A stretch of DNA of 64,000 bases from Incurvaria masculella (lineage: Eukaryota; Arthropoda; Insecta; Lepidoptera; Incurvariidae): contig OX335642.1 in assembly GCA_946894095.1 (NCBI GenBank), forward strand, positions 12,535,021 through 12,599,020, given 5' to 3'. The position numbers and the translations under genes were made by a program. Below are positions 19,516 through 31,263 of the stretch, one piece after another (the first letter of the stretch is position 1; every line of letters begins with the position of its first letter). Under the pieces are notes generated by a model. That model was not told where the DNA came from. It saw nothing but the letters and a program-made list of their open reading frames with translations, and ran no database searches.

Positions 19516-19642
19516 TGCAGGGCGTTTCGTTTTGGATTTCGGTCTCAACGCATTGTATTACATTACGGCTGGAAGGTTGACACTACTAGTTGCCTGTCTT
19601 TTTCAAATGCAGAAAAAAATATACGAAGAAATAGAAAGGTAA
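19432..19642 (+). CDS. Candidate C-terminal exon of a chemoreceptor (gustatory-receptor-like)
   Basis: An acceptor (tttattaatttcag) ends at 19431; the frame then runs to TAA at 19640-19642. The protein piece EESDTSRCMKLDHLIILLKR, then FMHNCHSVAGRFVLDFGLNA and LYYITAGRLTLLVACLFQMQ ends in a single hydrophobic segment closing with Gln-Met. Insect gustatory receptors end in a last transmembrane helix with the pattern 'a.g.f.lD..l...i..a..T.lv.l.QF', which this resembles. The exon would enter in phase 2. No upstream exon of the same gene was identified; a possible one is at 22822, which lies downstream, so they would belong to different genes. Family call is by eye. Confidence 0.4.
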
Positions 19643-20310
19643 CGGTGTAATCGTTTCGGTCAGAAGAAATATAGGTTGACAGTAAAAGTGACGCTGGACT
19701 ACTTTTTCCCGTGTAGCTCCCATCCGCCAAATTCTCTAAAAGTAGTAAAGTTTATGTAAAGTAGTAAATAAATAATTTTAAACTTTAAAGCGAACGACTA
19801 ATAAGATTTAAATCTAGGAAAGAAAAAATGCCATCACAATATCCGCTGAAAACGTCTTCTGTATTCAGACGGACTCATCACGTAATGAGTGGTGCAGCGC
19901 GAAACGGGCCAGTCCTATTACAAAAAGCCGTTCCCGAGGCGCGGGGTATGCACCACAGGTCAACTATACTAGTATGGAAAGTCAAAAGAATCCTTATACG
20001 CAGGACTCGGAAGCTTTCCTTATAAACCTTATGGCTCTTATACAATTCTACAGGTATGTCTTATTTTAGTATTCCTGAGTCTATTGCCTTATACTATTTT
20101 TGAAATATTCGTTGAAAAAGGCAAATAAATCATTATAGTAAGTCAAATAACGTATTATTAACCTAACTGATTTCGTAGCCGTACCGACGTGGTGATGATT
20201 TGACAAACTGACTACTGACCTTCACTCATTTTTTTAAGACACACGGTTTTCTTGTGTTTTTAATGTCATCGTCAGTGTCATGTTATTAGACACATTTGCG
20301 TCATATCAGA
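19643..20310. other. No recognised feature
   Basis: No poly(A) signal close to the preceding stop is obvious. Short open frame at 19828-20025 has no recognised motif. Confidence 0.4.
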
Positions 20311-20450
20311 ACCTGCCTTATATTGCACGGCTACAGTGAATTGGATAGAAAGCACAGGCAATTTTTATTGCCATTTCCACCATCGGTCGATGGTACCAAC
20401 CCAAACGGACAGCGGAGGCTTAGTAATAGGGTTCCTTACCCAAAGGGTAC
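20311..20450 (-). repeat. SINE tail fused to an 'acggacgg' repeat fragment
   Basis: 20311-20405 is a minus-strand SINE body (gcacggctacagtgaattgg, ccatcggtcgatggtaccaa). At 20407 it switches to cagcggaggcttagtaatag followed by ggttcc and acccaaagggtacc, the 3' block of the repeat seen complete at 56151-56446. Confidence 0.65.
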
Positions 20451-20527
20451 CCGTTGGCACCACAAAGGATCCACAAAGCCACTGCGTGAATGCTATTAAT
20501 TCCCTTTAGCATTGCTTAGTATTTGTT

Positions 20528-20680
20528 CATAATCCATAGGCAGCACGCTGCACTCGGATTTGTCATATTTTATCATTAGCCAGTTCAGCATTCACAGTGA
20601 AGAAAAACTGGAAAGAAACTTCGCTGATTTTTTTTCAACGCAGGCCAGTCCTCACAAACTGCACTCGTTCACGAGCATCA
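20528..20680 (+). repeat. Unclassified repeat family U1, copy 1
   Basis: catccataggcagcacactg-like start, then cactcggatttgtcatattt, agccagttcagcattcacag, gaaagaaacttcgctg. Copies 2 and 3 are at 33109-33265 and 45113-45265. Confidence 0.75.
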
Positions 20681-22266
20681 CGCCGGGTCCACCCATCGCC
20701 TCTGTCAACCATATTTTAGGGAAAGAGGTGACCCGAATCAAGCGTCACTGCTAGCAAAGACCTTGAATCGATTCTCTACTCCAGCAGCAACTAAAAAAAT
20801 GTGTGATATATATGAACATTGGAGTAATTATTTATCTTCAACTACCCAGGCGATATACACAAAGTAAGCCTTGGAGGTGTCTCCACTCATGCTCACAACG
20901 TGTAGGCGGTTTGCAAACAGAAACGCTTCGCGCTTTGGTAATGACCTAACCACCGCGTTAACAAGGAATTACAGGAGTTGAGCTTGAAATTAGTGTTGCT
21001 GTGAAAAAATATTTAATAGATATCGATAGTATAACTTGTCAACCTACCGCAAGCAACCCATCGCAGAACAGCGAGTACACCTGAGGGTAGTTTCGAAATA
21101 ATTAAATCCAGCCGCACCCGGGCGCAGTATGACGCCGACTGCGTTGGTGTGCAGACGTCTGCAGCTCTTAGTGGCGACGAGCATCCCTTGCGGCTGCAGC
21201 GAACTGGTACTTTCATTATAACCCCGCCCGTTAAGACAGACGGCGAATGCATTAAAATGTGAGTCTCTGAAGAGATGATACAAAACAAACGTTGTTGCTA
21301 CGTATTTGATTTTGATTCTTCCGAACGAAATGTATACTAATATAATGTTTGTTTTATTGTTTCAACGCGCTATTCTCTACAACTATTCGGATTTGTAAAT
21401 ATGCGTTTAATGCAATTCTCAAGGAAAAAGGGAGGGTACTCCCTTAGCGAAAACGATGTAATAGCGTAGGCGTGCGACGCGACGCGGTGGTTCGAAGAAC
21501 GACGGCGCATTTTACTGGGATCCGGTCGGGTAATTGTCCAAAACTAAATGAGCGGAGCCCGAAACCTCAGCTATTATTTTATAAACTAACGTGTTTTATT
21601 TTCTGAATTGAATAGTTTAACATGTCAATGTACAAATAAGTTACAATTTTAGAAAGTATTTGAAATTGAAACCACTAAAACCTGTTTGTTCATATTAACG
21701 ACACTAACGTAACTTCTCGCGCTTCCTCGCAACCCCAGACCAGCTCTTGCCACTTAGCCTTTTCCACAGCCCGCCTAATAAGGCAACCTCCTTTCGGAAT
21801 ATCCTGAAATTATGTAGACTTTTAAATCTCTGAGTAGTCATAAATATTTTCGTCATAAAACACCACACCCTTAGACCGCGAGACACACTTCAGAAAAATG
21901 TAATATAAAAACATGCTGACGGATATACCCTAATCCGACCAAGGTCTAGTAATGTAGCTGGCTGCTTTGTTAATATTTAAATTCCTTTCGCGTGTTCATA
22001 AATCAAACCGATTCGTGTAGCTTAGGTAATAATGGGTTGGACAGACGCAACACACGCAAAATTAGCATAATTAATAACTGTTTTGATATCTCATTAGTTC
22101 ACAGCAATCACGCCACGAAGCAGAGAAGGATCAGTGTATGTTGTAAATTTACATCTAGGCTCAATTTAAATATATTATATTTTTATGTAAATGAGCAACC
22201 ACACCTACATTGATATGTTAGTTTTATTCCTAAAACCATTAATTTTATTAGCAGGTCTAAAAAGAA
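20681..22266. other. No recognised gene; repeat fragment at 21515
   Basis: 21515-21565 is a fragment of the 'gctccgctcgggt' repeat (gggatccggtcgggtaattg, gagcggagcccg). 21020-21290 is GC-richer with two overlapping open minus-strand frames but no family or splice sites that I recognise. Confidence 0.4.
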
Positions 22267-22515
22267 ATGGATGGAAAAGTTTTATTGCCTTTTTCCAATG
22301 AGATGGTACAAGGGACGGTGACCTACAGTTTTACATTGATTCAGAACCATAGAACAACTCACATTTCCGACGATATGGACTCATGCAACTCCGAAATAGA
22401 AATAAAGGGGTGCATGAATGGGGTGGGAATTGAAAGCATAAGGTTTGGCATGAGAAGCAAGGCCCCGAATTCTTTAGCTACGTGCCCATCGAGCATTTAT
22501 TCTGTTTCACGCTCT
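22267..22515 (-). mobile_element. SINE with tRNA-like head, degraded
   Basis: Minus strand: remnants of the head, then tgcacccctttatttctatt, tcggagttgcatgagtcc, the body start ggttctgaatcaatgtaaaa and ctgtaggtcacc, with the tail lost near 22267. Confidence 0.6.
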
Positions 22516-22821
22516 GGAAGTGTGGAATGAATAGACAAAATTCTTATACGCGGCATTCAATCTTTTAAATCATTTTTTCTAAGACACCGATACTGCAAAA
22601 TTAACTATTACGTTGAAACTGAAAAGTATTTTATTGAAAACATTATTATTTATTTATTTATAATCTTGGAGAATTGCACATTTACTAAGTATTTGTGCTG
22701 AAATATACCGTACTTAATTCTAAATGAATGGTATTTTCAAAATAGTTTTTGAAAATAGAAAAAAAAATCTTCTGTGTGTTTTATTGTCTATTTCTGTTTA
22801 TTCTCCTAATAAATAAAAAAA
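22516..22821. other. No recognised feature
   Basis: AT-rich spacer. Confidence 0.4.
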
Positions 22822-23019
22822 GTGGAAAATGCGACTGTTTTTCATAAATTTATAAAACATGTGGTCGAAGATAGAAAGTTCTTCAATCAATATAAATTTT
22901 CTATGTTCGATACACAGGGGTATAGATATAACCTATTCGTTGTTCTGAAAACTGTAGTACCAAAGCTCGTTATTGAGTGCATACAACTGTTAATTCCACC
23001 AGACCAATATTCACTTCAA
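22822..23019 (+). CDS. Candidate exon of a membrane protein, possibly chemoreceptor
   Basis: Open from upstream of 22822 through 23100. Reads KFIKHVVEDRKFFNQYKFSM, then FDTQGYRYNLFVVLKTVVPK and LVIECIQLLIPP. The segment LFVVLKTVVPKLVIECIQLL is long and hydrophobic enough for a membrane helix. A possible donor (cacttcaa then gtaacg) ends the exon at 23019. No acceptor is obvious, and the family is not established; chemoreceptor is suggested only by composition and the neighbour at 19432. Confidence 0.3.
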
Positions 23020-25234
23020 GTAACGCGCAAAGCTAACTGGGTTGTCATCCGTAATGACTTGTTGGGTCGGAGTTCGCTAAATCGGTACTCGCATGGCTAA
23101 ATTGCGTGGTTAAATATTCCTTTACTTCCAAATTTTCATAATTAATAAACGGCCAAGTGTAACGGATTATCAGACTTATCCACTTATACACTAACAAAGC
23201 AAAAAACAAATTTGCCTTTGGCATGGATCTGTCAGTGCTGTGACAGATCGAATGGTATTTCCGATAAGGACTGGGCTCAAGTGAAGTGTCTGTGATTGCG
23301 AGATGCCCGCGAACAACCATGTTATACGACCAGCTGAAATATAAACTCGTTTCAGTGCAGTGGATTCACTCGTGACAGTAGGTAGGTTAAGGTATATTTA
23401 GATATTCATATTGTGCTAAATGGAGACTATTGCCAAAAACCTGAGACCTTACAATATCACTAGTGAGACTCGGATATCACTCTGATATTCCTTTCAACAA
23501 ATCTATGTTCATTGAAAACATTATGTTTAGCTTTGTATAGGCATACCAAAAATACGTAAGATCGATCCACGAGCTGAATTGTTTTGACCACGACGGACAG
23601 AGCGACCAATAATATATATTTAGAAGGAAATTATATAATATCCGTAAATTAAAAAGTATCCTAGGAAACTTGTAAAGTTGGTTAATATTTAAATATTTTA
23701 AACGGATAGGCTTACGCTACCTACGCTAACCTATCGTAACCCATCCAAACTGAGTTCAACCTAATCTAACCTAATTAGTTAGTAATATTTAGAGCATTTC
23801 CCGTACGAATACAAGTTTCCAAGGATACTTGCTAGATTATATTCACCTTGATCCAGCGTACATAATCTGAGCTTTTTTTATTTGAAACAATAATTCCTGT
23901 TTATTATTGGATACGAAATACTTTTGAAACTTTGAGCAAAATTATATTTCATGAATCCGTTCACTCCAGAGACACTTTCAAATGCATTTCAAACTGGCAA
24001 CAAAGAGGGCCCTAACAATAGGTCAGGTGTCAAAGACAAATCTTTCCCTCGAAAAGTTTCAGCATTTAATGAGCGCCAGCCGTCAGACCGACAGCTGAAA
24101 CACACCTTCCCGTGCACTTTCAGATCATAATTAAGGTGTTTGTTGAAAAGGGACGTCCCAAAGAGTTGTCCTCAAGTCATAGACTACTTTCTGAAAAAAA
24201 AGGTGGGAATGGTTTTGACGTAAAATATTTGATATTTTCGGTTGCTTTTATTGAAAATATAGGAGGAAATTGTTCAAACGTCCTTTCATGGCCAAATCAG
24301 AAACTATAAAACAATAAGCGAAAAACACTCGAGGTAGCTATGGGAACGATTCTGATAAAAACTAAAACTATTATTAGATTTTTGAAAAATATTAAATGTC
24401 AATATTTTTTTTTTACCACCCAGGACGACAAAATTATTTTTTAGTGGTATTTTAAGTTTATTTAAATTTGAGTAGAAGTTGGCAAGCATTATTATTATTA
24501 TTATTGTCTCGATACACTAGCAGCTTAAAGCTGATGCGTGTACATCTGAGTTGGTAACTGGGGGTGCACTTGTTTTTTTTTTTGAGAGAAGTAATTTGCT
24601 CATATTAAATATCGATAGGTATTAAAGGTCCGGTTGATATGAATCGATTTCAATTAGTCGATAAAAGTCGGAAGTCGCTACGTTTTGGGGTTACAGCGTG
24701 AGTAACCTATATTCGTTTTTAAATTATCTGTATGCCTTTCGATGTATTGCGTGAATAAAATTGCCCCTGCACTGAAAAAGAAATATGGTATTCAACTTAT
24801 AAATTGGATTACAATACAGCCAATATACGTAAAAATCAGAAAATTATTTACAGCCAACAACTATTTAATTATAATTGGTAGATATAGCCACTAATTATAA
24901 ATAATAATCAGTGCCTCAAATCTCATGAATTCTTGTGTGTTTGTATGAGCTAGACAGCTGCCTTAGGTTTTATCCTAATACATGTTATTTTATTTAAAGT
25001 TGGCAAAGTTCGCTGCCAAAAAGGACTTAAGGTGGCCCAACCCGGCGGGACTAACTCATTCGCGGGCACGGTATAAAACCGTGTTGTTGCGCTCTGGGAC
25101 CTTCTCTGTTTCAAAGAAAAAGACAGGCTCCGTGATGAGGTGATTGTACGTGAATTTATTTGCAATATAGCAAAGGATTTAACATCAATGCTCTTTAACC
25201 TGATAAAAGGGGTTTTGTACAGACGCATAGATAG
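23020..25234. other. No recognised gene
   Basis: Contains a 9-bp hairpin (gatctgtca-gtgctg-tgacagatc near 23226), a ctaacc-rich stretch at 23705-23780 and an (ATT)n run at 24490-24507. Otherwise AT-rich sequence with nothing recognised. Confidence 0.4.
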
Positions 25235-25300
25235 ATAACGAAGTAATCCTATAAGGGTTTACTTTTTTCCTTTTGAGGGACGGAACCCAAAATAAGAATA
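25235..25300 (+). repeat. 3' end of the 'gggttccgt' repeat, ttccttttgag subtype
   Basis: gtaatcctataagggtttac, then ttttttccttttgagggacg and gaaccc: the 3' terminus of the subtype whose inner part is at 14290 and 49003. Confidence 0.55.
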
Positions 25301-26022
25301 TTTTTATTCAAATTTTCGGTAATATATAATGCAAATAAATAAAAATGAATTAAAAGTAGTACGATTTGCAGACATTTTAAAGGTTTATTAGGATGCATGC
25401 GAAGTTTCGGCTATCCGCCACCCCGAAAACCGACTCATACATCAGAGTAAGCAAGGCGTGGACTCTGCAGGATTCCCTATTGATTTCAAGAGCTTCGTAG
25501 ACCCAGCGGATTCGCACCATCACGTCGCCGGAAGGGTGCGGCACGCGCAGCTGGTGAGATAACTCACGTGCTCACCCGCGCGAATCGAACGAGAAGCAGG
25601 TGCAAAAGGGAACAATGCTTAATAAAGTGTGGTGTGTTTATATACTTGTGGAAAATATTGGTAGCATTTTAATGAGGGCTGATTCCGTGAAGAGTCGCGT
25701 AAACTCGGGGGTTTATTCCGGAACTTAGAGGTTCAAGACTTTTGAGAAAAATCGAAGAAAAACTCTATTGTAGGCATGGCACCTTTTTATAAAAACCGGT
25801 ATAGGTTGCTGTGCTGAGAGACCAAAGTATTCATAAAAGCCAAAATCGTTCTTACTCCGCGAAACCACGCTCAGCGAGGCATATTTGCGGACACCACTGA
25901 GTTATCGAGCTTGTTTAAATTGACGTTGAAGACTCCAAATTATCTATTCGTTAGAGGAAAGACATCAGCCGGCAGACAGTTCCATATTCTGGTGGCGACA
26001 GAGAAATAAGTATGAGAAACGG
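25301..26022. other. No recognised feature
   Basis: Includes a GC-rich stretch (25420-25590) without open frames or splice sites that I can support. Confidence 0.4.
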
Positions 26023-26071
26023 ATCGTTCTCAAAAGCCTAAAGTGGTTGACATTAGGATTTTGAGAACGAT
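26023..26071. repeat. Hairpin, 18-bp stem
   Basis: atcgttctcaaaagccta (26023-26040) and taggattttgagaacgat (26054-26071) are reverse complements with one mismatch, loop 13 nt. Confidence 0.8.
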
Positions 26072-27360
26072 TCTCTGATTCTCTCGCGGCGGCAAGAACA
26101 TTACCTAAAAATATCGGTAAGTCTTGACACCTCGCAAATTTAATGTATTGTTGTTTTAGCCTGTATAACATCTAAAACAGAAAAGAATGCTCTGTGACCT
26201 GAATTAAAATGTTTACATGTAACATTACCTATCGAACATGTCACCGAGAGTAATAACACTTATAATTAGTATCGTAGAACTGTTGTTAGTTGTCATTAAG
26301 CAGTGCATTGCAAATGGTAAATTTCCTAACACCTTAAAATTTATAAATTAATTCCATTCCAACTTTAGGTTTTTGAGCGCTGCAGGCAAGGAATCGTCGT
26401 TCTCCGTGGCTGTAGGAGATTATCTCAGTAGGTATTTAGGAGTTAAAGATGCCTGACTAAACTAAATTAAATTTTGCTGCTTAATTCATACTGTGCAACG
26501 TGCAGTGTGCGATCAGACCTTAAAACACATGTGTTCTCATTGCCCGTGCATGTCTTAAAAGAAGACTAAGAAATACGTCATCAGTGGTTCATATTCCAAG
26601 TAAAACTATAGGTCCCAAGAACACAACTTGCCTGAAGCGGCGCCGAAGTTTTAGAATCGTCGAGCCGAGTATGAAGTACGGAAAGAGCGCGGGCAGAGGC
26701 ACATAGAAAAAAAAAGAGGGGAGAGGAATTGTGAAATGGAGAGACTGTGTCAGCCGGCGACGCCAGTTAATCTCAGTGATGGGCCGTGGCTCGCGAGCGG
26801 GAAAGCTGCCGAAACTGATTTTTTAGACTTTTCACAGTCGTACTGAAAGCGCTGCAGCGCTTCGGCAGCATGTTAGTTACTTATTCCAGCACGATATAAA
26901 TGAATTGCATAAATCACTTTAGAAAAAAATTACGACATCACGAGAGCCATTTCTGGCTCCCAAACACCGATATGCGATCCCAGGGTACCCAGCGGTAGAC
27001 TATTGTCAACCTTGATTCGCACAGACGTTTTTAGGTGCGTGGCAACCGCTTGGGGTTACCTGTGTAATGTGCAATGTTGCACATTGTCACGAGGCGTTTA
27101 CCCCGGGAGCAGCGACTTGAGGCCACACCTTCAGTCCGCCTGGAGAATTCACACAGGCCATATTTCTCCATATAAATTGATTTGTAACTTGTGTTCCGTT
27201 CAACATATAACAAACAGTTATTCCTAAATAGTAGGGTATTTCAATAGAACTATAGACTTAAAATTGACTTATTTGGTCCAGTACTAGTGTCAAAATAGTT
27301 AAAGGTGCACATGAGTGGTGAGCCCATCCGGCTATTGCGGAGTTTTCCTTTAAACATTAT
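26072..27360. other. No recognised feature
   Basis: Includes a purine-rich tract (26690-26750) and a GC-richer patch to 26870. No gene supported. Confidence 0.4.
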
Positions 27361-27440
27361 CTGCCTTAGTAATAAACATTTGTACTCCGTTGTTTCTAGC
27401 CAGAATTACCAGATGGTATAAAGGTTTATTAGTAAGGCAG
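27361..27440. mobile_element. 80-bp mini inverted-repeat element
   Basis: ctgccttagtaataaac at the left and, in reverse, ctgccttactaataaac at the right: 17-bp ends with one mismatch around a 46-bp core. Relatives at 15536 and possibly near 37324. Confidence 0.7.
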
Positions 27441-27977
27441 TCATAGTACATGTTACATAGGGGTAAAAAGGTTAAAAAATCGCACGTCATGATTTTCCTT
27501 AATTTTAACTAACATGGAAATTGTTTTATTTAGTGGACTAGGTATTTAGCCAATGTTAAAGTTCTAATGACCGTCTAGCTTCTTTCAAACAATAATCTCT
27601 CGGAAGCCACGCAAAACCTTCGGTACTTTCAATTATTTCTGACTTATCGAATGCCCTAAAAGATTCGCAAAGTTTTTCAATTACTTTTCCTTTGTCCTCT
27701 CTGTCTGCTCAAATTATGAAACAGCTGTCATCAGTGTTCGCATTTAGAAACTATATTTATAAAACAGAAAAAATATAAAAGATATCAATTTGCAAAAAAT
27801 ATTAGATGAAAACCACTTTTTACTAACGGTATGGAAAATATCAGCATGATGTATGTGCAAGTTTTTTTTTATTTTTTCATTTATTTATCCAATATAACAC
27901 ACATACGTTATGTACAAAAACAATGTATCTTATGTATCTATGTATCAAAAACACTATTTTGTGAAGTGATCATGTAA

Positions 27978-28080
27978 AGAATGAGAAAAGAATAGGAGTA
28001 GCGCAAAGACTGCACCTTGGGGTATGCCGCTCTAAATTCTTGACGCAATCCCTGGTGGCGCCGTGAGAAGAAAACCTACG
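27978..28080 (-). pseudogene. Non-LTR reverse transcriptase fragment with GIPQGA motif
   Basis: Minus strand codes SGIPQGAVFALLLFFSHSL, the 'SG(V/I)PQGSvLsPlLF' motif of reverse transcriptases (domain 4). A TAG directly before SGIP and lack of further open frame show decay. Confidence 0.5.
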
Positions 28081-28483
28081 CCACCCGATGTGTGAAAACC
28101 CTTCTTATAGACAAGGCAGTTTTTTCTTAAAGACGATTATAAGTAACGAAAAACTTTTTTGCTTGCTTACATCATTTATCTGTCAAACAGGAAAATGCGT
28201 AGACAGCTAGTAGATAAATATTTACCTGGCAATAATTTTTTTGTAGAAATAGGTGACCAAAAACATTTATTGATCTTAAATACAAGTGTAAGCATTTTAC
28301 GATTTTTTACCCATTCTCTCATAAATATTCGGGTTGATCGTATGTTCGGGAAAGCCAAGAACATTTTAATATGTAGCTATACACATCCCAATGGTTATAA
28401 AAAGGTATTGCCTGCTAGGTCGCGGTCGGTCGTACAACTTATCACCATGAGTGCCTCGTATCTAAGGGACCTACGTTCGATGA
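28081..28483. other. Open AT-rich frame of unknown nature
   Basis: A + strand frame at 28159-28400 reads LAYIIYLSNRKMRRQLVDKY, LPGNNFFVEIGDQKHLLIL. An acceptor-like cag lies at 28188-28190. It looks protein-like, but I recognise no family. Confidence 0.25.
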
Positions 28484-28595
28484 TCCATGGTTCGGATACA
28501 ATGATAAAATGTAGGTCAACTACTCGGTCGTAGGGTTAAGCTAGCTGGTACCATCGCATTGGATTAAAACATTTTCGAAGCGGCAATTTCTACCA
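28484..28595 (+). mobile_element. SINE body fragment
   Basis: ccatggttcggatacaatg, gtaggtcaac, ggtaccatcgcattggatta and tcgaagcggcaat match the body start of the family; tail missing. Confidence 0.65.
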
Positions 28596-28974
28596 TTACT
28601 AACAATATCACACTGTCCCTTCTAAATAATATCTAGCGAGACTACAGCCAAGGGAACGGAGAATCAGCGGGGAAAGAAGACCCACCCAAGGCATTTATTC
28701 ACTTCCAAATCAGAACTAAAGGTCGGTAAACTATAGAATGGTCTTTCTGTGGATGAATTTCGCCCAAAGAGCTCCCTGGGGTCCTTCAAACACGTTTTAA
28801 AAAGCACCTGGCTGGCCAGCATGATTCATGGTCACACAAGATCATGGGCGTCGTCAGGCACCCATTATGTGAGGATCAGGCGTACACATCAGCGCTTAAA
28901 ATAAAAAAAAGAAACAAAAAAGGAAAAAAAGAAACAGTCATATTGCTCAAAACCAATCGAATGGCTAAGATGAC

Positions 28975-29279
28975 ATAAATAAATACCACGTTTTCCTCGT
29001 CTATAGGTCGTATCTTGAGAGTTTTCTCGCGAAAACTTGGTGTCCAGATGTTCGAGAACTCCTCCGCCATTTGGAACAATACACCGGGGATCCATTCGCG
29101 ATACGAAAGTTACCTCCTCCTGTATTCATACGTTACTGCGGACTTTTCGCTCCGGGCCGTGTTATTGCAACGGACAACTTTGTGATCACAAACATGTTGC
29201 AGGACGCTGGACTTTCTGAAGTGGCACAAAATAAGACCCAGAGGCCCGGTTCGAGAAATAAAAATCACCGTAAGAATTA
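28975..29279 (+). pseudogene. Possible piggyBac-like transposase remnant
   Basis: One frame is open for about 100 codons: HVFLVYRSYLESFLAKTW, CPDVRELLRHLEQYTGDPF, then PVFIRYCGLFAPGRVIATDN and TQRPGSRNKNHRKN to TAA. The stretch 'PGR.I.TDNF' followed about 25 residues later by 'GS.RKN' resembles the second-catalytic-Asp region of piggyBac transposases. Only this segment is recognisable; no TTAA-flanked ends were found. Tentative. Confidence 0.35.
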
Positions 29280-29468
29280 ATGACCTTACGCTTCACAAAA
29301 GTGACGTGCTTAAACTTAATAACACGTCACACTTTATGAAACCTCGCAGGTTTACCCATACAGATACAATGTCTCGTATGCACTCGTCTGTCTGTAAGCT
29401 GTGGCACACGATTTTGGGAATTAAAACAAAGTGGACGTTGTATTCTGTGAGGCGACGACATTTTTGGT

Positions 29469-29968
29469 CACGATAAAGTAAATGGCTGAATGTGGGTTCA
29501 CAGGTTAGAGACCAATCCTCTGATGCTAAATATGTCGGTCTGCCTGCGCCAAGTGGTTGCGTTAGCTATATTGGATATACAAAATAGATGTTGGTATGTT
29601 TCTGCTGATGAAAGTAGTGATTGTTTCGAAACATTGATACCTTATAATTATACAACAATAACCAGTCGGTTTTATTTTTAAATACTTAAACATACCTAAA
29701 GTTATATCTGTAAACTAAATCGCGACTACTACGAAATGCAACCAAACATTTATTCAATTTTAGTATTATGAAGCAAGTATTTACCGATAGTTTCATGCTT
29801 CATTATTTGCAGACTTTTACCTGATAATATATTTTTTTTGTCACGAGAATTACTTTTTCCAGCGCCTTATATAGCGGTAAGCAACTAAATGGCGCAGGCA
29901 GACCAAACCCATTTAGGGAGGGTCTGTCTTTATCCTGTGAACCCAGTTTCAGCCATTTCCGTTATCGT
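29469..29968. mobile_element. 500-bp MITE with inverted arms of about 85 bp
   Basis: Left arm acgataaagtaaatggctga, tgtgggttcacagg, then ggtctgcctgcgccaa; the reverse complement of the right arm reads acgataacggaaatggctga, ctgggttcacagg, ggtctgcctgcgcca. The core is AT-rich and non-coding. The flanks share a catttttg stretch on both sides, but a target duplication is not certain. Confidence 0.8.
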
Positions 29969-30252
29969 TACCATTTTTGTCGCGACCTCCTAAACTATTG
30001 AGCAAATTTAGAGCGAAGTAGGTATCTTGATAGGTCTACTTTGGAGTAATAGTTGAACTGGCCAATATGACCAAAAAATTAATGATTGATAATCAATTAA
30101 TAAACAATAATATGTTTTAAGTTTGATTAAAAATTAAATAGGCACCGACAATTCTCACAATGTGCTGTGCGGACTCCGGCACACGTAAAAATAATACAAT
30201 CGGGTCCACTGCATTTCTTCCCGTGCACGAAGTGAGAGACGACTAAAGGCCT

Positions 30253-30405
30253 TTCGTGGTTCGGATTTAAAGAAAAACTAACTAGTTGGTAGGATTAATG
30301 CCGCCCGGCTTGGTATTATTTCACCCAGTTCGATCTAGCCATGTAATATAAGGAAGGTCCTGGCAATCATAGATGTGGTATTACTCATCCACGCCCAGTT
30401 ACGTT
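30253..30405 (+). mobile_element. SINE body with internal deletion
   Basis: cgtggttcggatttaaag, ggtaggattaatgccgcccg, then caatataaggaaggtcctgg-like sequence and the catccacgcccagttacg tail. Part of the middle is deleted. Confidence 0.65.
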
Positions 30406-30904
30406 TTATTATATTTAAACTACAATATAAATACATAAAAAAAGATACAAAAAAAAGATTCCGACGAATTAAGAACCTTCTCCTTTTTTTCGACGTCGGT
30501 TAAAAATGTAAGTATAGCGGCAAGTTTTTTATAAAAAAAAAATATCCTAATCAGGAACACTTCCCAATTAGGTAATATTAACTACGCCTGTTTTAATAGC
30601 CCGAAGTAAAAGAGCCATTTAATTGACTCCAAGAGCTAGAAAACATTACTGCAACTTTAACTGCACCTAAACCATTTTAAGAGGTCAATTCACCAGCATG
30701 GCGTTAAATAATAAATCACAGTTCTAGTTCTAGAGTTTCAGTCACGTACCACTTGTATCTTTACGCTTGCATCCCCTCTCCCAAACACGTTGAGGCGATG
30801 GGCGTGTGAACAAATCAAGTCAATTATTTAATTGATTGATCTTAAAAGATGATAATTACATTTGCCTTGATAATATGAGTCCGCTTGTTGACTTTTTTGA
30901 TGCC
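30406..30904. other. No recognised feature
   Basis: AT-rich spacer between two SINE copies. Confidence 0.4.
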
Positions 30905-31080
30905 CCCGAGCGGCTTGCAGCTCACGCGCGCGGGGACTTGCCTTCTATAGCACAGATCATGGGTTCGATCCCCGCCCCTTAAATGCACCATTTTATCTCT
31001 TTTTCCGAGTTGGATAAGTGCATTTTCTCATGAATGCGAGCTTTTCCGAGGTTCAGAATGTATACCATATTTACAAAAGA
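30905..31080 (+). mobile_element. SINE with tRNA-like head, 5' half only
   Basis: A-box region ttgcagctcacgcgcg and B box gggttcgatcc at 30961-30971 (a perfect consensus). Then tgcaccattttatctctttt, gagttggataagtgcatttt, catgaatgcgagct; it breaks off before the body. Confidence 0.65.
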
Positions 31081-31263
31081 ATGTGAAAGAATTTTGGAAG
31101 GTCTTCGAACGAAGATACTACTAGGAATCTCGTTAATACGGCGAGTGATTCTGAAGGCAAGAATAAAACCCTCTCTCCATACAAAGCAGTCAATCCGTAA
31201 CCTTTATGCAAGGGGACACGAAATTTTCTGACGACTTTCCACAAAAGCAAAACAAAAACAAAC

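Noticed and set aside
28780..28870. Reverse transcriptase C-terminus (SSLGSFKHVLKSTWL)
   Set aside because: Only one short segment looks right; an upstream stop and lack of further similarity leave it unsupported.
30905..30980. Functional tRNA gene (good B box)
   Set aside because: The acceptor stem and anticodon arm do not fold into a plausible tRNA by eye, and the sequence continues into the SINE linker.
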